In this document: one piece after another, positions 25,397 to 33,592 of the stretch
How positions within the stretch are numbered: the stretch's first letter is position 1
Layout: each line of letters starts with the position of its first letter
Source: Limnohabitans sp. 2KL-51
Lineage (GTDB): Bacteria > Pseudomonadota > Gammaproteobacteria > Burkholderiales > Burkholderiaceae_C
Assembly: GCF_003063645.1 (NCBI RefSeq)
Contig: NZ_NESJ01000013.1
Location: forward strand, 95,289-159,288
Length of the DNA: 64,000 nt
Reading direction: 5' to 3'
Program-made: the position numbers and the translations under genes
The notes under the pieces: model-generated
Seen by the model: only the letters and a program-made list of their open reading frames with translations
What the model was told of the DNA's origin: nothing
The model's database searches: none

Positions 25397-26596
25397 TCAC
25401 GTCTTTTGCAGATAAACATAGGCGCCCATGAGTGGGTTGGCCTGGTCCAGCCGCAAAGGTGCGCGGTACAAGCGGGCCCATTGCCAGCCGTGCTGAGCAG
25501 CCAGCCCTTGCAGATAAGTCAGGTCGTGCGCATAACGCAGCGTGCTGTGCAACTGCACGGCCAGGCCAGGATCTGCCTCTTCCACGGTGAAAGCCAACCA
25601 GCCACCCGGCCGCATTCGGGGGCCCAGGGCCTCAAAAACCGCCTCCAGATGCCCCACGTAGATGAACACATCGGCCGCCAGCACCAGGTCAACCCGCTCG
25701 GTGCCTTGCTTCAAAAAATCGACCAACTCCTGGGCGTGCAGGCTGTCGTAAACCCCCAGCGCACGGGCTTTGTCCAGCATGGCCGAAGACAGGTCCACCC
25801 CAATCAAGTGCTCGGCACGCGGACGTACCAAGTGGCCACACAAACCAGTGCCACAACCCAAATCCCAAACCCGTTCAAACCGCGTGTCCGGTGGGATGGG
25901 CAGTTGCTCCAACAACACACGGTGGCCCTGGTAGCCCAGCTGGCCCACCAGGTGTGCCTCAAAGTCGTTGGCGTACTGGTCAAACAGGGTTGCCACATAA
26001 GCCGCAGGCGCATTCACCACGGGCTGCTCCGGGCTCAGGGCAGCCAGGTAATAGCGGTGCAGCTCGGGGTCGGCCCCCAGCTGCATCGCCCGCTGGTAAC
26101 CCGCTTTCGCCTGCACGGTCTGGCCCATGTCACGCTGCACATGGGCCAGCTGGCTCCAGGCTTCGGTCAACTCGGGCTCATGCGCCAAGGCCTGCTCAAA
26201 GACTTGCACGGCTTGCGGCAATCGCCCTTGATGCGCCAAACACTGGCCCCAGCGCAAACAAAATTCAGCTCCGTCGGCGCCCAAGGCATGGGCTTGCTCA
26301 TGGCAATGCAAGGCTTGCGGCCAGTTGCCCAAGGCCATTTGCGTCACGCCCCAGGCCTTCCAGGCATCGGTTTGCGAGCCGTCTGCTTCTATGGCTTGGC
26401 GCAGGCACTCGTCGGCCCGCTCAAAGCGGCCCAGCTGCACGCAGCTGACACCCAGGTTCATGAGCACTGAGGACCTGCCCGGCGCGTGCCGCAAAGCTTG
26501 TTCAAAAAACTCGCAGGCCGCCTCGAAGTCGTGGCGTTCAAACTGTTCGATGCCAGCCACAAAGGCTTGGCGAGCTTGTTCGAGTGAAGGGTCCAT
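25397..26596 (-). CDS. TPR-repeat SAM-dependent methyltransferase
   Basis: From ATG 26596 (MDPSLEQARQAFVAGIEQFE) the protein has 399 residues. The N-terminal half is about five tetratricopeptide repeats (DFEAACEFFEQALRHAPG and relatives). The C-terminal half is a class I methyltransferase with the SAM-binding motif VWDLGCGTGLCGHLV, LIGVDLSSAMLDKAR and LVLAADVFIYVGHLEAV. The fusion suggests methylation of a protein or a bound partner through the repeats. The target is unknown. The longer track start runs into the divergent MFS gene. Confidence 0.88.
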   Translation of the reverse strand: MDPSLEQARQAFVAGIEQFERHDFEAACEFFEQALRHAPGRSSVLMNLGVSCVQLGRFERADECLRQAIEADGSQTDAWKAWGVTQMALGNWPQALHCHEQAHALGADGAEFCLRWGQCLAHQGRLPQAVQVFEQALAHEPELTEAWSQLAHVQRDMGQTVQAKAGYQRAMQLGADPELHRYYLAALSPEQPVVNAPAAYVATLFDQYANDFEAHLVGQLGYQGHRVLLEQLPIPPDTRFERVWDLGCGTGLCGHLVRPRAEHLIGVDLSSAMLDKARALGVYDSLHAQELVDFLKQGTERVDLVLAADVFIYVGHLEAVFEALGPRMRPGGWLAFTVEEADPGLAVQLHSTLRYAHDLTYLQGLAAQHGWQWARLYRAPLRLDQANPLMGAYVYLQKT

Positions 26597-26689
26597 GATC
26601 GCCAGTGTGACACAGGCTTTGTGACCCCAAGGGTGCGCCCATCCAGCGCAAGGCACAATGCTTTGCAACATGCGAACACCGGAGACTCC

Positions 26690-27874
26690 ATGAAAGAAAC
26701 CCCTTACGCCTGGGTGGTGGTTTGGGCCACTTTTGTGTGCCTGGCCTTGATCTTTGGGGTGTCGTATTCGTTCGCGGCTTTTTTTGAGTCGTTTGCGATT
26801 GAGTTTTCGGCCCAACGGGCCGATGTATCCTGGATCTTTGGCCTCTCGGGCTTTGTCTACTTTGTGATGGGGGCTGGCGGCGGCATGCTGGCCGACCGCT
26901 TTGGGCCGCGCATCGTGTGCTCGGCGGGCATGGCACTCATTGCGCTGGGCTTGTTGGCCACCAGTTGGGCCACCTCTTTGCTCACGGTATACGTGAGCTA
27001 CGGCTTGTTGGTCGGATTGGGCATTGCGCTGGTCTACACCCCGTCCATTGCCAGCGTGCAGCCTTGGTTCACTACCCGGCGCGGGCTGGCCGGGGGCATT
27101 GCCAGCTCGGGTGTGGGCGCGGGCACCTTGCTGGTGCCGGTGTTGGTGGCCATGGCGATTGGCCCCATGCCCTGGCGAGAGGCGATGCAGGTGCTGGCGC
27201 TGGGTGTGTTGGTGTTGGGTTTGTTGGCGGCTGCTTTGCTGCGGCGCGCACCGGCCGCTCCGTCCAGCGGATCAGGCGGATCTGCCACGGGCCTGACTTT
27301 GCGTGAAACCTTGCGCAGCCCGACCTTTCGCTGGCTGTACCTGGCCACGGTGCTGGCTTCGCCCGTGATGTTCATCCCGTTCGCGCACGTGTCGGCCTCG
27401 GCGCGAGATCTGGGTCTGGGTGAAGCGTTTGCGGTGGGCCTGGTGGGCTTGATTGGCGTGGGCAGTCTGGTCGGGCGCTTTGCCATTGGCCTGCTGGCCG
27501 ACCGTCTGGGCCGGGCTCAAACACTGGTGCTGATGCAGCTGTCCATGGGCGCATCTTATGTGCTGTGGGGTGCGGCAGGCGGGCAGTTTTTGTTGATGAT
27601 TTTTGCGCTGTGGTTTGGCCTGAGTTATGGCAGCATCGTGTCGCTTTTGCCGGCCATTTGCATGGATTACTTTGGCGGCAGATCGGTGGCCAGCGTGGTG
27701 GGCACGCTCTACAGCGGCGCGGCTTTTGGCAACTTGTTGGGCCCGGTGCTGGCCGGCGCGGTGTTTGACCACAGCGGCCACTACCTGGGCGTGATGGCGG
27801 TGTGCGGGGTACTGTCACTGTGCGCCACCTGGGCCTCAAGGCAGATGAAGCGCAGTGGGCAGGTGACGTATTGA
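26690..27874 (+). CDS. MFS transporter, monocarboxylate (OFA-like) type
   Basis: The 394-residue protein starts at ATG 26690 with GGAG nine nt upstream (MKETPYAWVVVWATFVCLA). Twelve hydrophobic segments are visible. Landmarks are GGMLADRFGPRIV between helices 2 and 3 and GLLADRLGRAQTLVL in the second half. The pattern matches bacterial monocarboxylate or oxalate/formate-type carriers. The substrate is not evident. It is divergent from the TPR-methyltransferase gene. Confidence 0.88.
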   Translation: MKETPYAWVVVWATFVCLALIFGVSYSFAAFFESFAIEFSAQRADVSWIFGLSGFVYFVMGAGGGMLADRFGPRIVCSAGMALIALGLLATSWATSLLTVYVSYGLLVGLGIALVYTPSIASVQPWFTTRRGLAGGIASSGVGAGTLLVPVLVAMAIGPMPWREAMQVLALGVLVLGLLAAALLRRAPAAPSSGSGGSATGLTLRETLRSPTFRWLYLATVLASPVMFIPFAHVSASARDLGLGEAFAVGLVGLIGVGSLVGRFAIGLLADRLGRAQTLVLMQLSMGASYVLWGAAGGQFLLMIFALWFGLSYGSIVSLLPAICMDYFGGRSVASVVGTLYSGAAFGNLLGPVLAGAVFDHSGHYLGVMAVCGVLSLCATWASRQMKRSGQVTY

Positions 27875-27923
27875 ACTTGACCCCTATGAAGATGACAGGT
27901 TCGGTACTTGGCTTGATGGTTTT

Positions 27924-27996
27924 GTGGGAGCCCACCCCTGTGGGCGATGGCTTGTGGGGCGTGTTCCACGCCCATCGCCCACGGGGTGGGCTCCTA
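27924..27996. repeat. REP-like inverted pair, class C copy 1
   Basis: The left arm GTGGGAGCCCACCCC (from 27924) reads on through TGTGGGCGATGG, and the right arm CCATCGCCCACGGGGTGGG (from 27972) reads on through CTCCTAG. They are near-perfect inverted copies around a 21-nt loop that itself can pair (GTGGGGCG/TTCCAC). Related units recur at 28540 and 29984, all in intergenic gaps around the CoA-binding and metY genes. This fits a bacterial interspersed palindromic element. Confidence 0.8.
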
Positions 27997-28063
27997 GAAA
28001 GAACTTGCGCCGCTTAAGCTGAAGACTCCAACAGAACGACGCCGAAGAGACAGAAGGACTTTC

Positions 28064-28531
28064 ATGCACAACGATTTACACGCGCTCAGGCGCATCCTCA
28101 AAACGTGCACCACCATCGCCGTGGTGGGCCTGTCAGCCGAATGGCACCGGCCCAGCTACTTCGCGGCCAAGTACATGCAGTCGCACGGCTTTCGCATCGT
28201 GCCTGTTAACCCGCGCTATGCGGGCACACAGGTGTTGGGCGAGACCTGTTATGCCAGCCTGGGCGATATCCCTTTCAAGATCGACATGGTCGATGTGTTT
28301 CGCCGCGCCGAAGATGTGTTGCCCATTGCCGAGCAGGCGGTGCAGATCGGTGCGCGTTGCCTGTGGCAACAGCTGGGCGTGGCCAGCCCCGAAGCCGATG
28401 CGCTGGCTCGGCAAGCCGGGCTGGATTCTGTGAGCAACCGCTGCGTCAAGATCGAACACGCCCGGCTGTTCGGTGGCCTGAACTGGGTGGGCGTGAACAC
28501 CGGCATCATCTCGGCGCGGCGCTTGGTGTGA
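28064..28531 (+). CDS. CoA-binding domain protein, YccU type
   Basis: This 155-residue single-domain protein has a Rossmann-like CoA-binding fold: TIAVVGLSAEWHRPSYFAAK near the start, RIVPVNPRYAGTQVLGE and KIDMVDVFRRAEDVLPI. A conserved cysteine and histidine region lies at SNRCVKIEHARLFGGLNWVG. The family is common and its cellular role is unclear. It sits between two REP-like elements, upstream of metY and probably separately transcribed. Confidence 0.9.
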   Translation: MHNDLHALRRILKTCTTIAVVGLSAEWHRPSYFAAKYMQSHGFRIVPVNPRYAGTQVLGETCYASLGDIPFKIDMVDVFRRAEDVLPIAEQAVQIGARCLWQQLGVASPEADALARQAGLDSVSNRCVKIEHARLFGGLNWVGVNTGIISARRLV

Positions 28532-28539
28532 GGCCAGTG

Positions 28540-28563
28540 ATCGCCCACGGGGTGGGCTCCTAC
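28540..28563. repeat. REP-like unit, class C copy 2 (single)
   Basis: ATCGCCCACGGGGTGGGCTC plus CTAC matches the right arm of copy 1 over about 23 nt. CCCACGGGGTGGG can form a short hairpin. It starts 9 nt after the CoA-binding gene stop and lies in its probable 3' untranslated region. Confidence 0.75.
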
Positions 28564-28649
28564 AAATACAGGCACGCGTCACGTCCCATGGCCGACATGT
28601 TGTCCATGCAATTGCAGTTTTTTGAACCGACTTTTTGATATCCACCACC

Positions 28650-29933
28650 ATGACCGACCGCCAATTCCATCCCGAAACTCTGGCCATCCACGCCGGGCAA
28701 ATTCCCGATGCAGCCACGGGCGCACGCGCCCTGCCGATTTACCAAACCAGCAGCTTCGTGTTTGACAGCGCCGAGCACGCGGCGTCGCTGTTCAACCTGC
28801 AGACCTTTGGCAATGTGTATTCGCGCCTGAGCAACCCCACGGTGGCGGTGCTCGAAGAGCGCGTTGCAGCACTCGAGGGCGGGCGTGCTGCCGTGGCCAG
28901 TGCCTCGGGCATGGCGGCCGAAACCATGGCGCTGATGACCCTCTTGCAATCGGGCGACCATGTGGTGGCGGCCGGGGCTTTGTATGGCGGCTCGGTCACC
29001 ATGCTGGCCGTGAGCCTGGCCAAGTTCGGCATCGAAACCACTTTTGTCGATGCGACAAAGCCCGAAGACTTTGCGGCTGCCATGCGGCCCAACACGCGGG
29101 CAGTGTATGCCGAAAGCCTGGGCAACCCGAGCATGGTGGTGCTGGACATCGCGGCCGTGGCCGAGGTGGCCCACGCGCACGGCGTGCCGCTGATCATCGA
29201 CAACACCGTGCCCAGCCCGCTGCTGTGCAATCCGCTGGCGCTGGGCGCAGACATCGTGGTGCATTCGGCCACCAAATACCTGGCCGGGCACGGCACCACG
29301 CTGGGCGGCGTGGTGGTGGAGGGCGGCAAATTCCCTTGGGACAACGGCAAGTTTCCCGGTATGACCGAGCCGTCCAAGGGCTACCACGGTGTGAAGTTTT
29401 ACGAGACCTTTGGCGACTTTGGCTTTTCCATGCGCTGCCGCATGGAAAGCCTGCGCGTGTTTGGCGCATCGCTCAGCCCCATGAGCGCTTGGCAAATTTT
29501 GCAAGGCGTCGAGACCCTGCCGCTGCGCATGCAAAAGCACTGCGACAACGCGCTGGGCGTGGCGAAGTTTTTGCAGACCGACCCGCGTGTGGCCTGGGTC
29601 AATTACCCGGGCCTGAGCGACCACCCACAACACGCCCTGATGCAGCGCCAGATGCGCGGCGCGTCAGGCTTGCTGTCCTTTGGTGTGAAAGGCGGTTTGG
29701 CGCAGGGCGTGACGTTCATCGAGTCGGCCCAGTTCATGAGCCATCTGGTCAACATCGGCGACACCCGTACCCTGATCAGTCACCCGGCCAGCACCACGCA
29801 CCGCCAGCTTGACGAAGCACAGCAACTGGCTGCGGGCGTGCCGCCCGACATGGTGCGCATCTCGGTCGGCTTGGAAAACCTGGACGACATCCTGTGGGAC
29901 ATCGACCAGGCGCTGGACAAGGCCAGCCGCTGA
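28650..29933 (+). CDS. metY: O-acetylhomoserine sulfhydrylase
   Basis: This 427-residue PLP enzyme of the Cys/Met metabolism class starts at ATG 28650 (MTDRQFHPETLAIHAGQIPD); the track start is a TTG. Conserved parts are YSRLSNPTVAVLEERVAALEGG, the cofactor lysine in VHSATKYLAGHGTTLGG, and SHPASTTHRQLDEAQQ. It uses sulfide and O-acetylhomoserine to make homocysteine. The length and IHAG/AGQIPD start favour MetY over cystathionine gamma-synthase. It is flanked by REP-like repeats. Confidence 0.92.
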   Translation: MTDRQFHPETLAIHAGQIPDAATGARALPIYQTSSFVFDSAEHAASLFNLQTFGNVYSRLSNPTVAVLEERVAALEGGRAAVASASGMAAETMALMTLLQSGDHVVAAGALYGGSVTMLAVSLAKFGIETTFVDATKPEDFAAAMRPNTRAVYAESLGNPSMVVLDIAAVAEVAHAHGVPLIIDNTVPSPLLCNPLALGADIVVHSATKYLAGHGTTLGGVVVEGGKFPWDNGKFPGMTEPSKGYHGVKFYETFGDFGFSMRCRMESLRVFGASLSPMSAWQILQGVETLPLRMQKHCDNALGVAKFLQTDPRVAWVNYPGLSDHPQHALMQRQMRGASGLLSFGVKGGLAQGVTFIESAQFMSHLVNIGDTRTLISHPASTTHRQLDEAQQLAAGVPPDMVRISVGLENLDDILWDIDQALDKASR

Positions 29934-29983
29934 GTCGATGCCGTGGCGCATGGGCCAAGACCGTCACGGCGCGTGCCGAGCCC

Positions 29984-30053
29984 TATCGCCCACAGGGTGG
30001 GCTCCTACAAAAAACGGGCACCTCCCTGTAGGCGTCCACCCTGTGGGCGATGG
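29984..30053. repeat. REP-like inverted pair, class C copy 3
   Basis: TATCGCCCACAGGGTGGGCT (from 29984) and the inverted unit CACCCTGTGGGCGATGG (ending 30053) face each other around about 20 nt. Both carry the same A-for-G change (CACAGGGTG) relative to copies 1 and 2, so the two arms have changed together. It lies between metY and the convergent EamA gene. Confidence 0.8.
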
Positions 30054-30116
30054 CTTGTGCGCCCAGATCGATGCGCACATTGACAACTCAAGCGCACCAC
30101 ACAATTAAGGCGCAGA

Positions 30117-30995
30117 TCAACGCACCAACAAGGCCTGCTTGCGCATGCGCTCAGACTGAAGCAAGCCCAACCCGGCCGCCACCACCAGCGCAATGCCGCC
30201 CCAGGCCAGCGGGTTGGGCACATCGCCCCACATCAAATAGCCCAGCACCAGCGCCACCAACAAGCCGCTGTAGCGAAATGGCCCAATCACGCTCATGTCG
30301 CCCAGACGCATGCTGAGCGTGAGAAGGTGATACCCCGCCGCCAGACACAGCGACGCGCCGAACAGCAGCCACAGATGCTGCGTGGTCATGGGTTTCCAGG
30401 GTTCGAACAAACTCCACACACCCGCCATCAAGGTGACCATGACTGCGGTAGACAAGGTGATCAACAGCGAGGGCACTTGCGCAGGCACTAGGCGCGTGAG
30501 AAAGTCTCGGCCCGCGTGCAGCACCGCCGCAAACAAGCACAGCAAGGCATAGCCATTGAAGTCCCCCATGCGCGGCTGCACCACCAGCAACACGCCCGCA
30601 AAGCCCAGCACGATCAGTGCCCATCGGCCCAGTGTGACCCGCTCATGCAAAAAGAACACCGCCATCAAGGTCAGGAACAGCGGGCCCGCCAAATTGATCG
30701 CCGTGGCGTTGCCCAAAGGGATGTGAAACACCGCTGTGAGGTAGGTGAAGGACGCCAGACTGTCGAGCACAGCACGGGCAGGCACCGAGCGCGTCAGCGT
30801 GGTGCGCCAGAGCTGCAGCTGACCCATCCACCCAGCCAAGGCCAACAGCAGCGCCGTGGTCATCACCCCGCGCACAAAAATCAGTTGCGGGGTTGAAAGG
30901 TCCGCGCTGACCCACTTGACCAGCGCATCGTTGACCACAAAAAATACCATGGCCCCGGTCATGGTGACGATGCCGCGCCGGTTATGCTGGCTCAT
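30117..30995 (-). CDS. EamA/DMT family transporter
   Basis: The 292-residue protein starts at ATG 30995 (MSQHNRRGIVTMTGAMVFFV). It has about ten hydrophobic segments in two EamA repeats, with GGIALVVAAGLGLLQ at the end and a short basic tail. These carriers export or exchange small metabolites such as amino acids. Its start overlaps the stop of the hydrolase gene upstream (ATGA, 30992-30995), so the two are coupled; export of a hydrolysis product is possible. Confidence 0.9.
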   Translation of the reverse strand: MSQHNRRGIVTMTGAMVFFVVNDALVKWVSADLSTPQLIFVRGVMTTALLLALAGWMGQLQLWRTTLTRSVPARAVLDSLASFTYLTAVFHIPLGNATAINLAGPLFLTLMAVFFLHERVTLGRWALIVLGFAGVLLVVQPRMGDFNGYALLCLFAAVLHAGRDFLTRLVPAQVPSLLITLSTAVMVTLMAGVWSLFEPWKPMTTQHLWLLFGASLCLAAGYHLLTLSMRLGDMSVIGPFRYSGLLVALVLGYLMWGDVPNPLAWGGIALVVAAGLGLLQSERMRKQALLVR

Positions 30996-31903
30996 GCTGC
31001 CAACCCTTGCAAAAACGGCAAGGCCTTGGCCAGCAAGGCATCCGGCGCTTCTTCGGCAATGTAATGGCCGCAGGGCAAGGCCTCGCCACTGACTTGGGTG
31101 GCAACTTTCTGCCATTCCTTGAGCGGATCAAAACAACGCTGCACCACCCCTTGCGCGCCCCACAGCACCTGCAGCGGGATCTCTAGCCGCCGCCCTTGAG
31201 CGATGTCCTCCCGGTCGTGCACCAGGTCAACCCCCGCTGACGCTCGGTAGTCTTCGCACAGGCCATGCGCGGCTCCCGGCAAGGCCAGGCAGCGCTGGTA
31301 TTCGGCCAGCGCCCGCGCATCAAAAGGGGCCAGCCCGGCACTGCGGTTGCCCATGACATCGGTCGCATAAGCCGCCGGGTTGGCCTGGATCAGTCGTTCG
31401 GGCAGGGGCTGCGGCTGGATCAAAAAGAACCAGTGCCAATAGGCGCGGGCAAAGGCTTCGGTGGTTTGCGCGTACATGGCCAAGGTGGGCGCGATGTCGA
31501 GCAAGGCCATGCGGCTGACCGCTTGCGAATGGTCCATGGCCAGCCGGTGCGCCACCCGGGCACCCCGGTCGTGGGCCAGCACCGCAAAGCGCTCAAAGCC
31601 CATTTGGCGCATCAGGCTCACCTGGTCTTGCGCCATGCTGCGTTTGGCATAAGCGATATGGTCCAACCCGCCTTGGGGCTTGGACGAATCGCCATAGCCT
31701 CGCAAATCAGCCGCCACCACCGTGAAGTGCTGCGCCAGCGTGGGGGCCACTTTGTGCCAAATGGCCAGGGTTTGCGGATGCCCGTGCAGCAAGAGCAAGC
31801 CCGGCCCCTGGCCACCCAACATGGCCGAAATCGTCACGCCGGGGCTGACCTCCAGCAGGTGGTGGGCAAAACCGGGAAACAAAGGCAAGGCAGGGTGGTT
31901 CAT
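30992..31903 (-). CDS. alpha/beta hydrolase, fluoroacetate dehalogenase-like
   Basis: This 303-residue enzyme has the nucleophile elbow FAVLAHDRGARVAHRLAMDH, in which aspartate replaces serine, as in haloacid and haloalkane dehalogenases. The DRGAR arginines bind carboxylate, and YWHWFFLIQPQPLPE holds the His-Trp pair that holds halide in fluoroacetate dehalogenases. The oxyanion region is LLLLHGHPQTLAIWHKVAP and the catalytic histidine is in LPCGHYIAEEAPD. Dehalogenase or epoxide hydrolase activity is predicted. The EamA gene downstream overlaps by 4 nt. Confidence 0.85.
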   Translation of the reverse strand: MNHPALPLFPGFAHHLLEVSPGVTISAMLGGQGPGLLLLHGHPQTLAIWHKVAPTLAQHFTVVAADLRGYGDSSKPQGGLDHIAYAKRSMAQDQVSLMRQMGFERFAVLAHDRGARVAHRLAMDHSQAVSRMALLDIAPTLAMYAQTTEAFARAYWHWFFLIQPQPLPERLIQANPAAYATDVMGNRSAGLAPFDARALAEYQRCLALPGAAHGLCEDYRASAGVDLVHDREDIAQGRRLEIPLQVLWGAQGVVQRCFDPLKEWQKVATQVSGEALPCGHYIAEEAPDALLAKALPFLQGLAA

Positions 31904-32041
31904 GGGCAGCGTTGTGTCTGATCGGCCATTATTGACCTGCCAAGCCTGCGCCCCTGTGACCTTTGAGACCCTTGTTGGCCAAGGTGTGCGATGGGCGAGC
32001 GCTTAAACTCTCCGCTTTGATCCTAAGACAAGGAAGACACC

Positions 32042-32755
32042 ATGGGCGCGCAGTGGAAAGCAAAAGGCAAGGCACAAGCAGCTGACGCCCGCGGCAAATT
32101 GTTTGGCCGTCTGGCCAAAGACATCATGATCGCGGCCCGCAACGGCGCTGACCCGTCGGCCAACTCGCGCCTGCGCCTGGTGGTTGAACAAGCCCGCAAA
32201 GTCTCCATGCCCAAGGAAACGCTGGAACGCGCCATCAAGAAAGGCGCCGGCCTGCTGGGCGATGCGGTCAGCTTTGAGCGCGTGATTTACGAAGGCTTTG
32301 CACCGCACCAAGTGCCCGTGATGATCGAGGTGCTGACCGACAACGTGAACCGCAGCGCGTCAGAGATGCGCGTGCTGTTTCGCAAGGGCCAGCAAGGCAC
32401 TTCGGGCTCGGTGTCTTGGGACTTTGACCATGTGGGTTTCATCGAAGCCGAACCCACCCAAGCCGGGGCTGACGCCGAACTGGCCGCCATCGAAGCCGGT
32501 GCGCAAGACTTTGAGCCCGCCGACGAAGACGGCGTGACGGTGTTCATCACCGAAGCCACCGACCTGGACCTGGTCAGCCGCGCACTGCCCGAACACGGCT
32601 TCACCGTGGTGTCGGCCAAGCTGGGCTACAAACCCAAAAACCCGGTCGACCCCGCCAACCTGAGTCCGGAACAACTCGAAGAAGTCGAAGCCTTTTTGGG
32701 CGCGATCGACAACAACGACGACGTGCAGAACGTGTTTGTGGGGCTCGCGGGTTAA
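32042..32755 (+). CDS. YebC/PmpR family protein
   Basis: The 237-residue protein begins [20 protein letters not shown], whereas YebC usually starts MAGHSKWANIKHRK. It belongs to the divergent branch common in Betaproteobacteria. Conserved parts are [33 protein letters not shown] and [19 protein letters not shown]. YebC proteins act as transcription regulators or, as shown for relatives, assist translation of proline-rich stretches. The acidic C-terminus ends [25 protein letters not shown] lies 9 nt upstream of the ATG. Confidence 0.92.
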   Translation: MGAQWKAKGKAQAADARGKLFGRLAKDIMIAARNGADPSANSRLRLVVEQARKVSMPKETLERAIKKGAGLLGDAVSFERVIYEGFAPHQVPVMIEVLTDNVNRSASEMRVLFRKGQQGTSGSVSWDFDHVGFIEAEPTQAGADAELAAIEAGAQDFEPADEDGVTVFITEATDLDLVSRALPEHGFTVVSAKLGYKPKNPVDPANLSPEQLEEVEAFLGAIDNNDDVQNVFVGLAG

Positions 32756-32773
32756 GGGTTTAAAAAGCCAGGC

Positions 32774-32801
32774 TTGATTTTGTACGCAACTTACGTACAA
32801 T
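32774..32801 (+). promoter_or_regulatory. promoter and operator of toxin-antitoxin pair 2
   Basis: TTGATT (32774-32779) and TACAAT (32796-32801) are spaced 16 nt and resemble a sigma-70 promoter. The palindrome TTGTACG-N7-CGTACAA (32780-32800) fills the spacer and overlaps the -10, a layout typical of autorepression. Transcription would start at about 32808 and the toxin ATG is at 32810, so the transcript is nearly leaderless, as in pair 1. Confidence 0.75.
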
Positions 32802-32809
32802 CATGATGC

Positions 32810-33148
32810 ATGAAAGCACTCTTTGTTGAGTTGCCAGCTTTCGAGCGCTACCGACAGGAATACCTGAGCGATGAAGCGTACCGAGGCCTGCAAAATGAAA
32901 TGCTCAAAGCACCCGAGACCGGTGACGTCATCACGGGCACAGGTGGCTTACGCAAAATCAGACACGGAGATACGCAGCGAGGCAAAGGCAAACGTGGTGG
33001 GCTCAGGGTGATCTATTTTTGGTGGGAATCCCAGCGTCAATTTTGGCTTTTTACCCTTTATGACAAAAGCGAAATGGATGACCTCTCACCCAAGGATCGC
33101 GCAGCGCTCAAAGCGATGCTCAAACAAGAACTGGAGTCCCGCAAATGA
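32810..33148 (+). CDS. type II toxin, RelE/HigB2-like
   Basis: The 112-residue protein MKALFVELPAFERYRQEYLS continues with LKAPETGDVITGTGGLRKIR, GKGKRGGLRVIYFWW and FWLFTLYDKSEMDDLSPKDR. This pattern matches RelE-like HigB2/NsoS-type toxins that cleave mRNA on ribosomes. The antitoxin gene overlaps it by ATGA (33145-33148). The two are controlled by the operator upstream of 32810. Confidence 0.92.
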   Translation: MKALFVELPAFERYRQEYLSDEAYRGLQNEMLKAPETGDVITGTGGLRKIRHGDTQRGKGKRGGLRVIYFWWESQRQFWLFTLYDKSEMDDLSPKDRAALKAMLKQELESRK

Positions 33149-33456
33149 AACGCAATTTGTTCGCTGAAATTTCCGAAGGCTTTGATGCCTTGGCTAAACA
33201 GCGCGTTGGCAAAACCACGCTTCGCACCGTTGAAATAGAAGCCAAACCTGCCCCTGAAATCAGTGCCATGGAACTCAAGGCTATTCGTGAAAAACTCAAG
33301 CTCTCGCGCCCCGTCTTCGCGCACTACCTGCGCACCAACCCCAGAACACTGGAAAACTGGGAGCAAGGCCGCGCCAAGCCCAACGCCCAGGCCGCCTTGC
33401 TGATTCACTTGGTAGACCGTTACCCCGATACCGTCAAGCGGCTCGCCGCAGTTTGA
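33145..33456 (+). CDS. HigA2/NadS-like antitoxin
   Basis: This 103-residue protein has an N-terminal toxin-binding part (MKRNLFAEISEGFDALAKQR) and a C-terminal XRE-type helix-turn-helix, MELKAIREKLKLSRPVFAHY followed by LRTNPRTLENWEQGRAKPN. The LENWEQGR block is typical of antitoxins paired with HigB2-type toxins. It is translationally coupled to the toxin and probably represses the palindromic operator at 32780-32800. Confidence 0.92.
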   Translation: MKRNLFAEISEGFDALAKQRVGKTTLRTVEIEAKPAPEISAMELKAIREKLKLSRPVFAHYLRTNPRTLENWEQGRAKPNAQAALLIHLVDRYPDTVKRLAAV

Positions 33457-33592
33457 GCAATCAAGCCGAAGCCTGCATGATCAGCGCCTATCGGGTCTTG
33501 CAGGCGACAGCTGAACGCCCCACTTCAGGGTTTTCAATGTGGGCGCTTCGGGAGCGATTCGATAGCATGGACAGATCCTTCAGGAGTTCAAC

